From: Achromobacter kerstersii
GTDB taxonomy: Bacteria; Pseudomonadota; Gammaproteobacteria; Burkholderiales; Burkholderiaceae_B
Length of the DNA: 64,000 nt
Assembly: GCF_902859595.1 (NCBI RefSeq)
Contig: NZ_CADIJQ010000010.1
Location: forward strand, 62,001 to 126,000
Direction: 5' to 3'
In this document: piece after piece, positions 15,395-25,179 of the stretch
Numbering within the stretch: position 1 is the first letter of the stretch
How the letters are laid out: every line of letters begins with the position of its first letter
The notes under the pieces: model-generated
What the model was told of the DNA's origin: nothing
Seen by the model: only the letters and a program-made list of their open reading frames with translations
Database searches by the model: none
Translations under genes and position numbers: made by a program

Positions 15395-16387
15395 TTACTG
15401 GATGGAGATGTTGCGGTCGCTCGCCACCTGTTTCCACTTGGCCGCATCGGCCCGGACCAGGTCTGCGAATTGCGGCACCGTCAGTTCGGCCGGCACCGCG
15501 CTTTCCTCCGCGAACATGGCGCGCATCTTCTGGTCGTTCACGATGCCGCGGATTTCGGCGTTCAGCTTGTCCACCAGGGGCGCAGGCGTGCCTGCCGGGG
15601 CCAGCACGCCCCACCAGAGTTCCACCGCGTAGCCGGGCTGGCCTTCGCCTATCGTGGGCAGCGCCGGATAGAACTGCGAACGCTCAGGCGACGTCACGGC
15701 CAGCACGCGCAGCTTGCCGCCCTTGAGCAGCGACGCCGTGGACGCAAAGCTGCCGATCACAAAGTCCACGCGGCCACCCGCCAGATCATTCAGCGCATGC
15801 GACATGCCCTTGTAGGGCACATGCGTGAAGGACGTTTTCTCGCCGCCGGCCAGAATTTCGCTGGCCATCTGGTTGACCGAGCCCAAGCCGGCGCTGCCGT
15901 AAGTCAGCTTGCCGGGTTCCTTGCGGCCTGCGGCCAGCAGATCGGCCATGGACTGATACGGCGAATCCTTGCCCACCACCAGCGCCATCGGGCTGCGCGC
16001 CAGCATCGCCACGGGCGCAAAGCTGCGCACCACGTCGTACTTCAGATTGGTCTGCACGGCGGCGTTGGTCGTCAACGTGGACGACGACAGCATCAGCACC
16101 GACCCATCCTTGGGCGCGCGCGCCACGTATTCCGCGCCAATTGCGCCGCCCGCGCCGGGGCGGTTTTCGACGATGACGGTGGTGGACAGCTTGGCGCCCA
16201 GCTTCTCGGCCAGCACGCGGGCGAAGACGTCGTTGCTGCCGCCTGGCGGAAACGGCACCACCATCGTGATCGTGGCCGGCACGGCGGGTGCAGCTTGCGC
16301 CACGGACACGCCCGGCGCGCCCAGCGCCACGGTCAACGCCAACGCGGGCAATAAGGCGGCGCGTGCGCCGGCCAGGATCTTGTTCAT
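15395..16387 (-). CDS. Bug/TctC-family periplasmic binding protein
   Basis: A 330-residue extracytoplasmic receptor of the Bug family, abundant in Bordetella-type genomes. A Sec signal peptide covers about residues 1-32 (ending SVAQAAPA), followed by ITMVVPFPPGGSNDVFAR, the typical Bug ligand-loop motif, and ENRPGAGGAIGAEYVA. Bug proteins bind small carboxylic or amino acids; most are orphans without a TctAB permease nearby, as here. It is first in the minus-strand unit with the CitE-like lyase and CoA transferase, so its ligand is probably their substrate. The 140-bp upstream gap is shared with a divergent LysR gene. Confidence 0.92.
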   Translation of the reverse strand: MNKILAGARAALLPALALTVALGAPGVSVAQAAPAVPATITMVVPFPPGGSNDVFARVLAEKLGAKLSTTVIVENRPGAGGAIGAEYVARAPKDGSVLMLSSSTLTTNAAVQTNLKYDVVRSFAPVAMLARSPMALVVGKDSPYQSMADLLAAGRKEPGKLTYGSAGLGSVNQMASEILAGGEKTSFTHVPYKGMSHALNDLAGGRVDFVIGSFASTASLLKGGKLRVLAVTSPERSQFYPALPTIGEGQPGYAVELWWGVLAPAGTPAPLVDKLNAEIRGIVNDQKMRAMFAEESAVPAELTVPQFADLVRADAAKWKQVASDRNISIQ

Positions 16388-16527
16388 GCGGTGTCTCCTC
16401 GGTTGCGGTCTGGCCGGCGTGGAATGCCTGGCGTTCAGCCGCTTGTCGTTGTGGTTGAAGCCGATACTAGGACGCCGCTCTGGTGATATAAAGCGAGGAT
16501 TCTTAAAACACTACGTGAGGATTTCTG

Positions 16528-17385
16528 ATGAAGATCGAGTCTTTCCGTACGCTTAACGCCGTGCTGCGCGGCGGCAGCTTTGCGGCGGGTGCGGCGGACA
16601 TGAACCTCTCGCCCAGCGCGGTCAGCCTGCAAATGAAGCAGATGGAGGAATACTTCGGCCAGCCGCTGTTTGACCGTTCGGCGCTACAGGTGCGGCCCAA
16701 CGCGTTTGCGGCCGAGGTGGATGCGGTGTTGCAAGAGGCGCTGTCGCGTCTGGACGAATTGCGCCGGCGCAGCACGCCCGCCGTTGAGGGCCGCGTCCGC
16801 CTGGGCACGATCGAACCGTTGCAGGTCACGCTGCTGCCCCCGCTGCTGCGCAAGCTGCGCGAACGCTATCCGCTGCTGGACGTGCGGCTGGTGCGCGGCC
16901 GCGCCACGGAGCTGACAGAAAAATTGAAGCAAGGCGAGATCGACGCGGCCATCATCACCCAGCCGGAAACGGGCGGCTCGCGCCGTCTGACATGGACGCC
17001 GCTGTTTCGTGAAACGCTGGTGTTGATTGCACCGCCCGATTCGCGTGAGACGCGCGTGGCGGAATTGTTCCAGCAGTACGAGTGGATTCGTTTCGACAAG
17101 ACCACCATCGGCGGGCGCCTGGCCGCGCGTTATGTGGCGCAACACGCCCCGCACGCGCGTTGCCGCATCGAAATGCAATCGCTGGCCGCGTTGACGGCGC
17201 TGGTGTCCGCCGGGCTGGGCGTGTGCGTGTTGCCAGAACCCGGGGCCAATTTGCTGGACGTGCACCCGGTGCGCGTGCTGCCGCTGGGCAAGCACGCGCC
17301 TTATCGCCAGATTTCATTCGTCTGCCGCCAGACCGACCAGGACAACCGCCTGGTGCAAGCCCTGCTGGAAGGCGCAAGGCCGTAG
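16528..17385 (+). CDS. LysR-family regulator divergent from the Bug-lyase-CoA transferase operon
   Basis: A 285-residue LysR regulator. The winged helix lies at residues 1-60 (RTLNAVLRGGSFAAGAADMNLSPSAVSLQMKQME), and the effector domain runs from about residue 88. Its divergent position against the Bug protein gene, 140 bases away, is the classic layout for a LysR protein that controls the opposite operon. The effector is likely the acid taken up by that operon or a metabolite of it; this is inferred from layout only. Confidence 0.93.
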   Translation: MKIESFRTLNAVLRGGSFAAGAADMNLSPSAVSLQMKQMEEYFGQPLFDRSALQVRPNAFAAEVDAVLQEALSRLDELRRRSTPAVEGRVRLGTIEPLQVTLLPPLLRKLRERYPLLDVRLVRGRATELTEKLKQGEIDAAIITQPETGGSRRLTWTPLFRETLVLIAPPDSRETRVAELFQQYEWIRFDKTTIGGRLAARYVAQHAPHARCRIEMQSLAALTALVSAGLGVCVLPEPGANLLDVHPVRVLPLGKHAPYRQISFVCRQTDQDNRLVQALLEGARP

Positions 17386-17390
17386 CACAT

Positions 17391-17442
17391 CGGGCTTGGA
17401 CACCGGCCTTGGACACCGGGCTTGGACACCGGGCTTGGACAC
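17391..17442. repeat. Four 13-bp tandem repeats between convergent LysR genes
   Basis: Four head-to-tail copies of CGGGCTTGGACAC; the second copy has a single change (CGGCC). The array begins 6 bases after the stop of the upstream LysR gene and lies in the 93-bp gap before the 3' end of the next. The 13-bp unit is not a multiple of three, consistent with a non-coding position. Confidence 0.85.
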
Positions 17443-17478
17443 CGCCCCCGTTTCCCGATGGCCCATCGCCGCTGCGCC

Positions 17479-18375
17479 CTACGCCTCGCCTTCCACCTTG
17501 GCCATGTCGATGAACGCCCGCAACGCCGACGACACGCGCCGTTGCCGCGGGTAATACAGCATGAAGCCGGGAATGGACGGGCACCAATCTTCCAGCAGCC
17601 GCACGAGCTTGCCGGCGGCCAGCAATTCCGTGACGTAGGTTTCCGGCACGCTGCCAATGCCGATGCCGTCCACCGCGGCGCGCACCTCGGCGTGCACATC
17701 GCTCAGCGAAATGCGGCCCGCCACATCCAGCTCGATCGCCACGCCGTCCTTTTCGAATTCCCATTTATAGAATCGCCCGCTGGCAAAGCGATAGCGCACG
17801 CATTCGTGCTGCATCAAATCATTGGGATGCCGGGGCGGTTCGCGCCCTTGAAGATACGCGGGCGACGCCACGACCGCCACGCGCAGGCGCGGGCCGATCT
17901 GCACGGCCACCATGTCTTCGGGAACGGCCTCCAGCAAGCGCACCCCCGCATCAAAGCCCGAGGCCACGATATCGACAAAGTTATCGTCTTCACCGATTTC
18001 CAGCCGGATATCCGGGTACGCCGCTAAAAAGCGCGCCGCAAACGGCATCAACAACAGGTAGGACGCCGCGCGCGAGGTGTTGATGCGCAGGGTGCCCGAC
18101 GCCGACCCGCGAAACTGGTTCATTTCTTCGAGCGCATCGCCCAGGTCATGCAGCACGGGCAGCATGCGCTCGGCCAGCCGTTGGCCCGCATCGGTCAACG
18201 CCACGCTGCGCGTCGTGCGGTTGAACAGGTTCACGCCCAGCCGCTCTTCCAGGCTGCGGATGGCGTAGCTGACGGCGGAGGTCGACAAGCCCAGTTCTTC
18301 GCCCGCGCGGCGAAAACTACAGTGACGGGCGACGGCGGCGAACGCGGCCAGGTGGGACAGGTTATCGGGCAGCAT
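17479..18375 (-). CDS. LysR-family regulator divergent from an alcohol dehydrogenase
   Basis: A 298-residue LysR regulator of the AaeR/DmlR-like group. The winged helix (residues 1-62) includes FRRAGEELGLSTSAVSYAIRSLEERLGVNLFNRTTRSVALT. The effector domain includes INTSRAASYLLLMPF and DVHAEVRAAVDGIGIGSVPE. It is divergent from the zinc alcohol dehydrogenase at 18482 with a 106-bp gap, so that gene is the most probable target. The inducer is unknown. Confidence 0.94.
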   Translation of the reverse strand: MLPDNLSHLAAFAAVARHCSFRRAGEELGLSTSAVSYAIRSLEERLGVNLFNRTTRSVALTDAGQRLAERMLPVLHDLGDALEEMNQFRGSASGTLRINTSRAASYLLLMPFAARFLAAYPDIRLEIGEDDNFVDIVASGFDAGVRLLEAVPEDMVAVQIGPRLRVAVVASPAYLQGREPPRHPNDLMQHECVRYRFASGRFYKWEFEKDGVAIELDVAGRISLSDVHAEVRAAVDGIGIGSVPETYVTELLAAGKLVRLLEDWCPSIPGFMLYYPRQRRVSSALRAFIDMAKVEGEA

Positions 18376-18481
18376 GATTGTGCTATTTCATCGAACAAAG
18401 CATGCGGAAATTCTAGCTTGATCCGGGGTTTCCACAGGAATATTGTGAACGCCTGCTTAACAAATTCTGTCGAGATACCCC

Positions 18482-19549
18482 ATGATTCAAGCCCGTGGCT
18501 ACGCCGCCCACAGCACCGATACCCCCCTCGTCCCGTTCAGCTTCACCCGCCGCGAGCCGGGCGACGACGACGTGCTGATCGACATTCTGTACAGCGGCAT
18601 CTGCCATTCCGACTTGCATCAGGCGCGTGGCGACTGGGGCAACTCCGTCTACCCGATGGTGCCAGGCCACGAAATCGTGGGCCGCGTCACCCAGGTCGGC
18701 AAGAACGTCAGCAAGTTCAAGACGGGCGACTACGCTGGCGTGGGCTGCATGGTGGACTCCTGCCTGCACTGCAAGGCCTGCCGCCTGAACCTGGAGCAAT
18801 ACTGCGAGGAAGGCGCAACGCTGACCTACAACGACAAGGAACGCGGCAGCGACCAGCTGACCTTCGGCGGTTACTCCGACCGCATCGTCGTGAAGGAACA
18901 CTTTGCGGTGAAGGTGTCCGACAAGCTCGACCTGAAGGCCGTGGCCCCGCTGCTGTGCGCGGGCATCACGACCTATTCCCCGCTGCGCCACTGGAAGGTC
19001 GGCCCGGGGCAGAAGGTGGGCGTCATCGGCCTGGGCGGCCTGGGCCACATGGGCGTGAAGTTCGCCCACGCGATGGGCGCGCATGTCGTCATGATCACCA
19101 CGTCCGCCGACAAGGGGCGCGACGCCAAGCGGCTGGGCGCCGACGACGTGCTGGTGTCGCGCGATGCCGACGCGATGGCGGCGCACGCCGGCACCTTCGA
19201 CTTCCTGCTGAACACCGTGCCCGTCAGCCATGACGTGAACCCGTACCTGGCCCTGCTGGGCTTGAACGGCACCATGGCGCTGGTCGGCGCGCTGACGCCG
19301 CTGGACCCCATCCCCGGCGCCAACCTGATCATGGGCCGCAAGTCGATTGCGGGCTCGGCCATCGGCGGCATGGAAGAAACGCAAGAGATGATGGACTTCT
19401 GCGCCGAACACGGCATCGTCAGCGATGTGGAAATGGTGCCGATCCAGTCCGTCAACGAGGCCTACGAACGCTTGATCAAGAACGATGTGAAGTACCGCTT
19501 CGTGATTGACATGGCTTCGCTGGCGGCTGAACAGCCGCTGGCCGCATAG
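18482..19549 (+). CDS. Zinc-dependent NAD(P) alcohol dehydrogenase (YahK-like)
   Basis: A 355-residue medium-chain dehydrogenase of the cinnamyl-alcohol/YahK group, which reduces a broad range of aldehydes with NADPH. Catalytic zinc ligands are Cys41 (GICHSD) and His63-Glu64 (PGHEIVG); the structural zinc is bound by Cys94, Cys97, Cys100 and Cys108. The Rossmann motif is GLGGLGHMGVKFAHAMGA. Length is normal. The substrate cannot be told from sequence. It is a single-gene unit facing a divergent LysR regulator. Confidence 0.94.
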   Translation: MIQARGYAAHSTDTPLVPFSFTRREPGDDDVLIDILYSGICHSDLHQARGDWGNSVYPMVPGHEIVGRVTQVGKNVSKFKTGDYAGVGCMVDSCLHCKACRLNLEQYCEEGATLTYNDKERGSDQLTFGGYSDRIVVKEHFAVKVSDKLDLKAVAPLLCAGITTYSPLRHWKVGPGQKVGVIGLGGLGHMGVKFAHAMGAHVVMITTSADKGRDAKRLGADDVLVSRDADAMAAHAGTFDFLLNTVPVSHDVNPYLALLGLNGTMALVGALTPLDPIPGANLIMGRKSIAGSAIGGMEETQEMMDFCAEHGIVSDVEMVPIQSVNEAYERLIKNDVKYRFVIDMASLAAEQPLAA

Positions 19550-19632
19550 GGCAGCGTAGCGCGGCATAGGGCCTGCGCTGCCGAGGGTCGGCGGCGCATA
19601 AGGCCGCGCGCCCCAGGCCGACGCTTCAGGGT

Positions 19633-19660
19633 GAAAAAAAAGGGTGCCCGAAGGCACCCT
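19633..19660 (-). terminator. Intrinsic terminator of aceA
   Basis: An 8-bp stem AGGGTGCC/GGCACCCT with a four-base loop is followed on the minus strand by eight T residues. It lies 66 bases after the aceA stop and is oriented to end aceA transcription. Confidence 0.85.
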
Positions 19661-19726
19661 GAATCCACCCTACAACAGCACCTACAACTGCAAAGCAATC
19701 CCTTCAATCATGCGCGCAAGGCTGCT

Positions 19727-21046
<1,320 letters not shown>

Positions 21047-21091
21047 GGTGATGCTCCTGGTCAGTGATGAGAAGACTTCAAAAGATTCGCG

Positions 21092-21308
21092 TCTTGCATT
21101 GCGTGAATCGTTGGACAAAGTCTATGCCTCTGCTGCGGAGCAATGCGGGCTTATGTCTTATAGAAGATGAAAAATGTTTTGCTTATAAATCATTAACTTA
21201 TAAGTGCGGTTTCGCATTGCGAAACGATATTGTCATCTGTGAAATGTGCCCTCGTTGCATAGCAGCAGGAACTTTCACATGACGAGACTTACATTTCATA
21301 ATGCGAAA
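21092..21308. promoter_or_regulatory. Repeated TTTC...GAAA palindromic sites between aceA and queF
   Basis: This AT-richer 322-bp gap (21047-21368) contains no gene I can support. It holds a perfect palindrome TTTCGCATTGCGAAA at 21210-21224 (arms extend to GTTTCGC/GCGAAAC), a degenerate copy TTTCATAATGCGAAA at 21294-21308, and a third partial copy sharing GCATTGCG at 21096-21103. They are spaced about 85-115 bp apart and flank CTTATAAG-type sequences. Such spacing suits a multimeric or looping regulator of aceA, comparable in role to ScfR/RamB-type control of the glyoxylate bypass. A TACAAT at 21331-21336 could be the queF -10. Confidence 0.5.
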
Positions 21309-21368
21309 AAATGCCGGTTTTTGAAGCGCCTACAATGCCTCCATTCCGATGATTTCCATGGTTTCGCT

Positions 21369-22193
21369 ATGACCCTGTCTCACGGCCCGCTGGGCCAGAG
21401 CGTGGCCTACGCCTCGCAATACGACCCGTCCCTGCTCTTTCCCATTGCGCGTTCGCACAATCGCGCGGCACTGAATCTCACCGCCGGCAGCCTGCCCTTT
21501 ACGGGCGTGGACTTGTGGAACGCCTATGAGCTGTCGTGGCTGGACGCCAAGGGCAAGCCCCGCGTCGCCATGGCGACGTTCTCGGTGCCGGCCGACAGCC
21601 CCAACATCATCGAGTCCAAGTCGTTCAAGCTCTATCTGAATTCGTTCAACCAGACGCGCCTGGTGAATTCGGCCGCGTTGCGCGGACGACTGGAACGTGA
21701 CCTGAGCGCCGCCGCGGGCGCGCCCGTGGGCCTGGATTTTTTCCTGCCGCAGCGCTTTTCTGAATTGCAGATGGGTGAGATGGACGGCATTTACATCGAC
21801 AAGCTGGATATCGAAATCGATACCTATGAGCCCGCGCCCGAGGTGCTGCGCACGCGGCCCGGCGATGTGGTCGAGGAAACGCTGGCCTCGCGCTTGTTGA
21901 AGTCGAACTGCCCGGTCACCGGGCAACCTGATTGGGCCAGCGTGCAAATCCGTTATCGCGGTGCACCCATCGACCGCGAATCGCTGCTGCGCTATGTGGT
22001 GTCGTTCCGCCAGCACGCTGAATTCCACGAGCACTGCGTGGAACGCATCTTCAGCGACATCATGCAAGCCTGCGCACCCGAACAACTGACCGTCTACGCG
22101 CGCTATACGCGCCGGGGCGGGCTGGACATCAACCCGTGGCGCAGCAACTTCGAAAGCGCGCCCCCGGCCGACGTCCGCACCGTCCGCCAGTAA
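21369..22193 (+). CDS. queF: NADPH-dependent 7-cyano-7-deazaguanine reductase (QueF)
   Basis: A 274-residue QueF of the long, two-domain type found in E. coli. It reduces preQ0 to preQ1 in queuosine synthesis. The catalytic cysteine is Cys181 in SNCPVTGQPDWA with Asp188, and the NADPH/QueF motif ESKSFKLYLNSFNQ lies at 82-95. I chose the ATG at 21369, which gives the usual MTL...PLG N-terminus; the in-frame extension upstream runs through promoter-like sequence. It is monocistronic with no other queuosine genes nearby. Confidence 0.95.
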   Translation: MTLSHGPLGQSVAYASQYDPSLLFPIARSHNRAALNLTAGSLPFTGVDLWNAYELSWLDAKGKPRVAMATFSVPADSPNIIESKSFKLYLNSFNQTRLVNSAALRGRLERDLSAAAGAPVGLDFFLPQRFSELQMGEMDGIYIDKLDIEIDTYEPAPEVLRTRPGDVVEETLASRLLKSNCPVTGQPDWASVQIRYRGAPIDRESLLRYVVSFRQHAEFHEHCVERIFSDIMQACAPEQLTVYARYTRRGGLDINPWRSNFESAPPADVRTVRQ

Positions 22194-22385
22194 GCACACG
22201 TTGCCCGGCCCGGCCCGGGTGAACGTGGCGGCCTCACCGTCATGAAAGAACGGACACAGCGTCGGCTCGCCCTGAGCCGGCGCCGTTGATCTGCGGCAAA
22301 TCGTGCCGCCGACAGCGGCTTGCTGACAAGCAGTTACAGAACGCCTGCTTCGAATCGATATCGTTTATTGTTGCCCCGGCATCCA

Positions 22386-22405
22386 GGCGGGCCTTCGGGC
22401 CCGCC
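22386..22405. other. GC-rich UUCG hairpin upstream of the amidohydrolase
   Basis: GGCGGGCC, TTCG, GGCCCGCC forms an 8-bp stem with the stable UUCG loop. It has no following T tract and lies 45 bases before the amidohydrolase ATG. It may be a terminator remnant or a leader structure. The rest of the 257-bp gap (22194-22450) shows nothing recognisable. Confidence 0.5.
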
Positions 22406-22450
22406 GCCACATCCGAACCGCAGTCATTCAACTCCCCACAGGAGGCCGTA

Positions 22451-23605
22451 ATGCAAGTCCGTGATTGGTTTGTCGAGCGTCAACCCGAATTTGCCCAATG
22501 GCGGCAAGACATCCATGCCCACCCCGAATTAGGGTTCCAGGAACACCGCACCGCGGAAGTCGTGGCGTCCAAGCTGGCGCAATGGGGGCTGGAGGTGCAT
22601 CGCGGCGTAGGCCGCACCGGCGTGGTGGGTGTGCTGCGTGGCGAACGCGCAGGCAAGCGCAGCATCGGCCTGCGCGCCGACATGGACGCGCTGCCCATGC
22701 AGGAGAAAACCACGCTGCCCTACCGTTCCACGCACGAAGGCAACTTCCATGGCTGCGGACACGACGGGCACACGGCCACGCTGCTGGCCGTGGCGCTGCA
22801 CCTGTCGCAGAACCGCGATTTCGCGGGCACCGTCAACTTCATCTTCCAGCCCGCTGAAGAAACCCTGGCCGGCGGCGCGGCGATGCTTGAAGACGGCCTT
22901 TTCACCCGTTTTCCCTGCGACGAAATCTACGGCCTGCACAACAATCCCATGGTCGGCAAAGGGCGCGTCGCCGTACGCGAAGGCGCGTTGCTGGCGGCCT
23001 GTGACGGCTTCACGATCCGCGTGCATGGCGTGGGATGCCACGGCGGCATGCCGCAGCAAGGCAACGACCCAGTCGTCATCGCCAGCCAATTGGTGGGCAT
23101 GCTGCAAACCGTGGTCAGCCGTTCGCTGGACCCCTTGGTGGCGGGCGTACTCAGCGTGGGCATGATGAACGGCGGCACCGCGCGCAACGTCATCCCCGAC
23201 CTGATGGAGCTGCAAGGCACGGTGCGCACGCTGAGCATTTCCGCGCGCGAAACCGCCTTGCGCCGCGTGCGTGAAATCTGCGACGGCCTGGCGGCCAGCC
23301 ACGCCACCCGCATCGATTGCGAATTCGACCTGGGCTGCCCGCCCACCATCAACGCGCCCGGCCCCACCGCCACGGTGGCCGCCGCCGCCGCGCGCGTGGT
23401 CGGCCAAGACCTGGTTGACGCGCAGATCACGCCACTGATGGCGTCCGAAGACTTTTCGTATCTGCTTCAGGCGTGTCCTGGCGCGTACTTCTTCGTCGGC
23501 CAGGACGGCCACTTCTGCCACCACCCCGAGTACGACTTCGACGACGACATTCTGCCCATCGGCGCAAGCGTCTTCGTTGAGATCGTGCGCGACCGGCTGA
23601 GCTGA
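22451..23605 (+). CDS. M20-family amidohydrolase (hippurate hydrolase/aminoacylase-like)
   Basis: A 384-residue M20D metallo-amidohydrolase. Metal ligands and catalytic residues are visible in DIHAHPELGFQE (19-30), LRADMDALPM, CGHDGHTA, and FQPAEET, with a lid/dimer domain near HGVGCHGGMPQQGNDPV. Family members hydrolyse N-acyl amino acids, hippurate or indole-acetyl amino acids. The ATG at 22451 follows GGAGG closely and is preferred over a longer in-frame start. It is followed at 134 bases by an MHS-type transporter that may import its substrate. Confidence 0.93.
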   Translation: MQVRDWFVERQPEFAQWRQDIHAHPELGFQEHRTAEVVASKLAQWGLEVHRGVGRTGVVGVLRGERAGKRSIGLRADMDALPMQEKTTLPYRSTHEGNFHGCGHDGHTATLLAVALHLSQNRDFAGTVNFIFQPAEETLAGGAAMLEDGLFTRFPCDEIYGLHNNPMVGKGRVAVREGALLAACDGFTIRVHGVGCHGGMPQQGNDPVVIASQLVGMLQTVVSRSLDPLVAGVLSVGMMNGGTARNVIPDLMELQGTVRTLSISARETALRRVREICDGLAASHATRIDCEFDLGCPPTINAPGPTATVAAAAARVVGQDLVDAQITPLMASEDFSYLLQACPGAYFFVGQDGHFCHHPEYDFDDDILPIGASVFVEIVRDRLS

Positions 23606-23739
23606 CCCGCTCCCGCCTTTTTCGCGTCTCGGGTCTGGGCTGACCGCCCTTCCCCACTTTTTTGAATCCCCGGAGCGTGGCGCTCAAGCGCCGCGCTCTG
23701 TGCCCCCTTGCGCCTTCGCCGCGCCTGCAGGAGTCCCTG

Positions 23740-25071
23740 ATGACGTCTGTTTCCGCTTCCTCTTACACCGTTTCCGCCAGCATGCGCCGCCGCGTGGTCA
23801 TCGCGTCGGTGCTGGGCAATGCCTTCGAATGGTTCGACTTCGCCATCTACGGCATGTTCGCCACGATCATCGCAAAGCTGTACTTCCCCACCGGCGACAA
23901 CGAAACGTCGCTGCTGCTGGGGCTGGCCACGTTTGGCGTGGCGTTCGCCGTGCGCCCGATCGGCGGCTTGGTGCTGGGTTTGTATGCCGACCGCTACGGA
24001 CGGCGCCGCGCGCTGTCTTTGATGATCTTGATGATGGCGGGCGGCACCGCCATGATCGGCGTGCTGCCCACTTACGCGTCCATCGGCGTGGCCGCCAGCG
24101 TGCTGATGTTGGTGGCGCGGCTGATCCAGGGCTTTTCGGTAGGCGGCGAATACGCCAGCGCCAGCGCCATGCTGGTGGAATTCGCCCCAAAAGGACGCCG
24201 CGGCCTGTATGGCAGTTTTCAGATGTGTTCGCAGTCGTTGGCGTTTTCAATTGGCGCGGGCGTGGTGCATCTGCTGTCGTCGAACCTGTCGACGGCGGAC
24301 CTGGAAAGCTGGGGCTGGCGCATCCCATTCCTGTTTGGCGTGCTGATTGGCCCCATCGGCTATTACCTGCGCACGCAGGTGGACGAAACGCCCGAGTTCC
24401 GGCGCTTTCAGGACCAGCGCGTCAAACCCCAACAAACCACGTTCCGCACCTTGTTTTCGCGTTACCCGCGCGAGCTCATCGGATCGTTCTGCATCGTGGT
24501 GACCGGCACGGCGTCCAACTACGTCATGTTGCTGTACCTGCCCATCTTCGCCGTGCGGGAATTGGGCCTGACGATGGGCGACGCGCAACTCAGCAGTGCG
24601 CTGGCCGGGGCCTTGCTGCTGGTGCTTTGCCCCTTGTCGGGCGCATTGTCTGACCGGCTGTCGCGCCGTGCGCTGATGCTGCCGGCCACGCTGGCCTTTG
24701 GCATCGCCACCTGGATCATGATGGCGCGCGTGCTGCACAACCCGTCCTTCGCCACGCTCGTACAAGCGCAATTGCTGGCGGCGGCGTGCATGGGATTCAT
24801 GTGGGGGCCGACGCCCGCGCTGATGACCGAAATCCTGCCCGTCAACCTGCGGTCCACAGGCGTATCGCTGTCGTACAACCTGGCGGTGATGTTGTTCGGG
24901 GGCCTGGCGCCGTTCATCAATACGGCGGTGATCCAGTACACCGGCAACCGGATGGTGCCGGCGTATTACGTGGGCTTGTGCGTGGTCATCGGACTGGCGG
25001 GCTTGTTGTTGCTGGGCCGGCGAGGCGCCCCGCCCGCCGACAATTTGATGCCGCTGATGCAAACGCGCTAG
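23740..25071 (+). CDS. MHS-type MFS transporter
   Basis: A 443-residue, 12-helix major facilitator of the metabolite:H+ symporter branch (ProP, ShiA, CitA relatives). It opens with RRRVVIASVLGNAFEWFDFAIYGMFA, the family hallmark, and has the loop 2-3 motif LYADRYGRRRAL and the RLIQGFSVGGEYASA segment. The ATG at 23740 is preceded by CAGGAG. Its position behind the M20 amidohydrolase suggests uptake of an acylated or aromatic acid substrate. A bidirectional terminator separates it from the convergent MFS gene. Confidence 0.93.
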   Translation: MTSVSASSYTVSASMRRRVVIASVLGNAFEWFDFAIYGMFATIIAKLYFPTGDNETSLLLGLATFGVAFAVRPIGGLVLGLYADRYGRRRALSLMILMMAGGTAMIGVLPTYASIGVAASVLMLVARLIQGFSVGGEYASASAMLVEFAPKGRRGLYGSFQMCSQSLAFSIGAGVVHLLSSNLSTADLESWGWRIPFLFGVLIGPIGYYLRTQVDETPEFRRFQDQRVKPQQTTFRTLFSRYPRELIGSFCIVVTGTASNYVMLLYLPIFAVRELGLTMGDAQLSSALAGALLLVLCPLSGALSDRLSRRALMLPATLAFGIATWIMMARVLHNPSFATLVQAQLLAAACMGFMWGPTPALMTEILPVNLRSTGVSLSYNLAVMLFGGLAPFINTAVIQYTGNRMVPAYYVGLCVVIGLAGLLLLGRRGAPPADNLMPLMQTR

Positions 25072-25130
25072 TCAGGACTCGTCAGGATTGGACGCCGCCA
25101 CGTCAAACGCGGCAGCGGGCATAGATAAAC

Positions 25131-25155
25131 GGCGCACCCTCGGGTGCGCCGTTTT
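25131..25155. terminator. Bidirectional terminator between two MFS genes
   Basis: A 9-bp perfect stem, GGCGCACCC/GGGTGCGCC, with a two-base apex is followed by GTTTT on the plus strand and GTTTATC on the minus strand. It lies between the convergent stops at 25071 and 25180. Confidence 0.75.
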
Positions 25156-25179
25156 GGCTTTCAGGCAAGACGGGACGTA

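Noticed and set aside
17391..17442. The 13-bp array as a short CRISPR
   Set aside because: Copies are directly adjacent with no spacers, the unit is too short, and no cas gene is present.
21309..21368. preQ1 riboswitch in the queF leader
   Set aside because: The leader has no preQ1 aptamer-like stem with an A-rich tail; only a -10-like TACAAT and a plain leader are seen.
22386..22405. Terminator of queF
   Set aside because: The hairpin is nearly 200 bases past the queF stop and has no T tract, so it was listed only as a hairpin.
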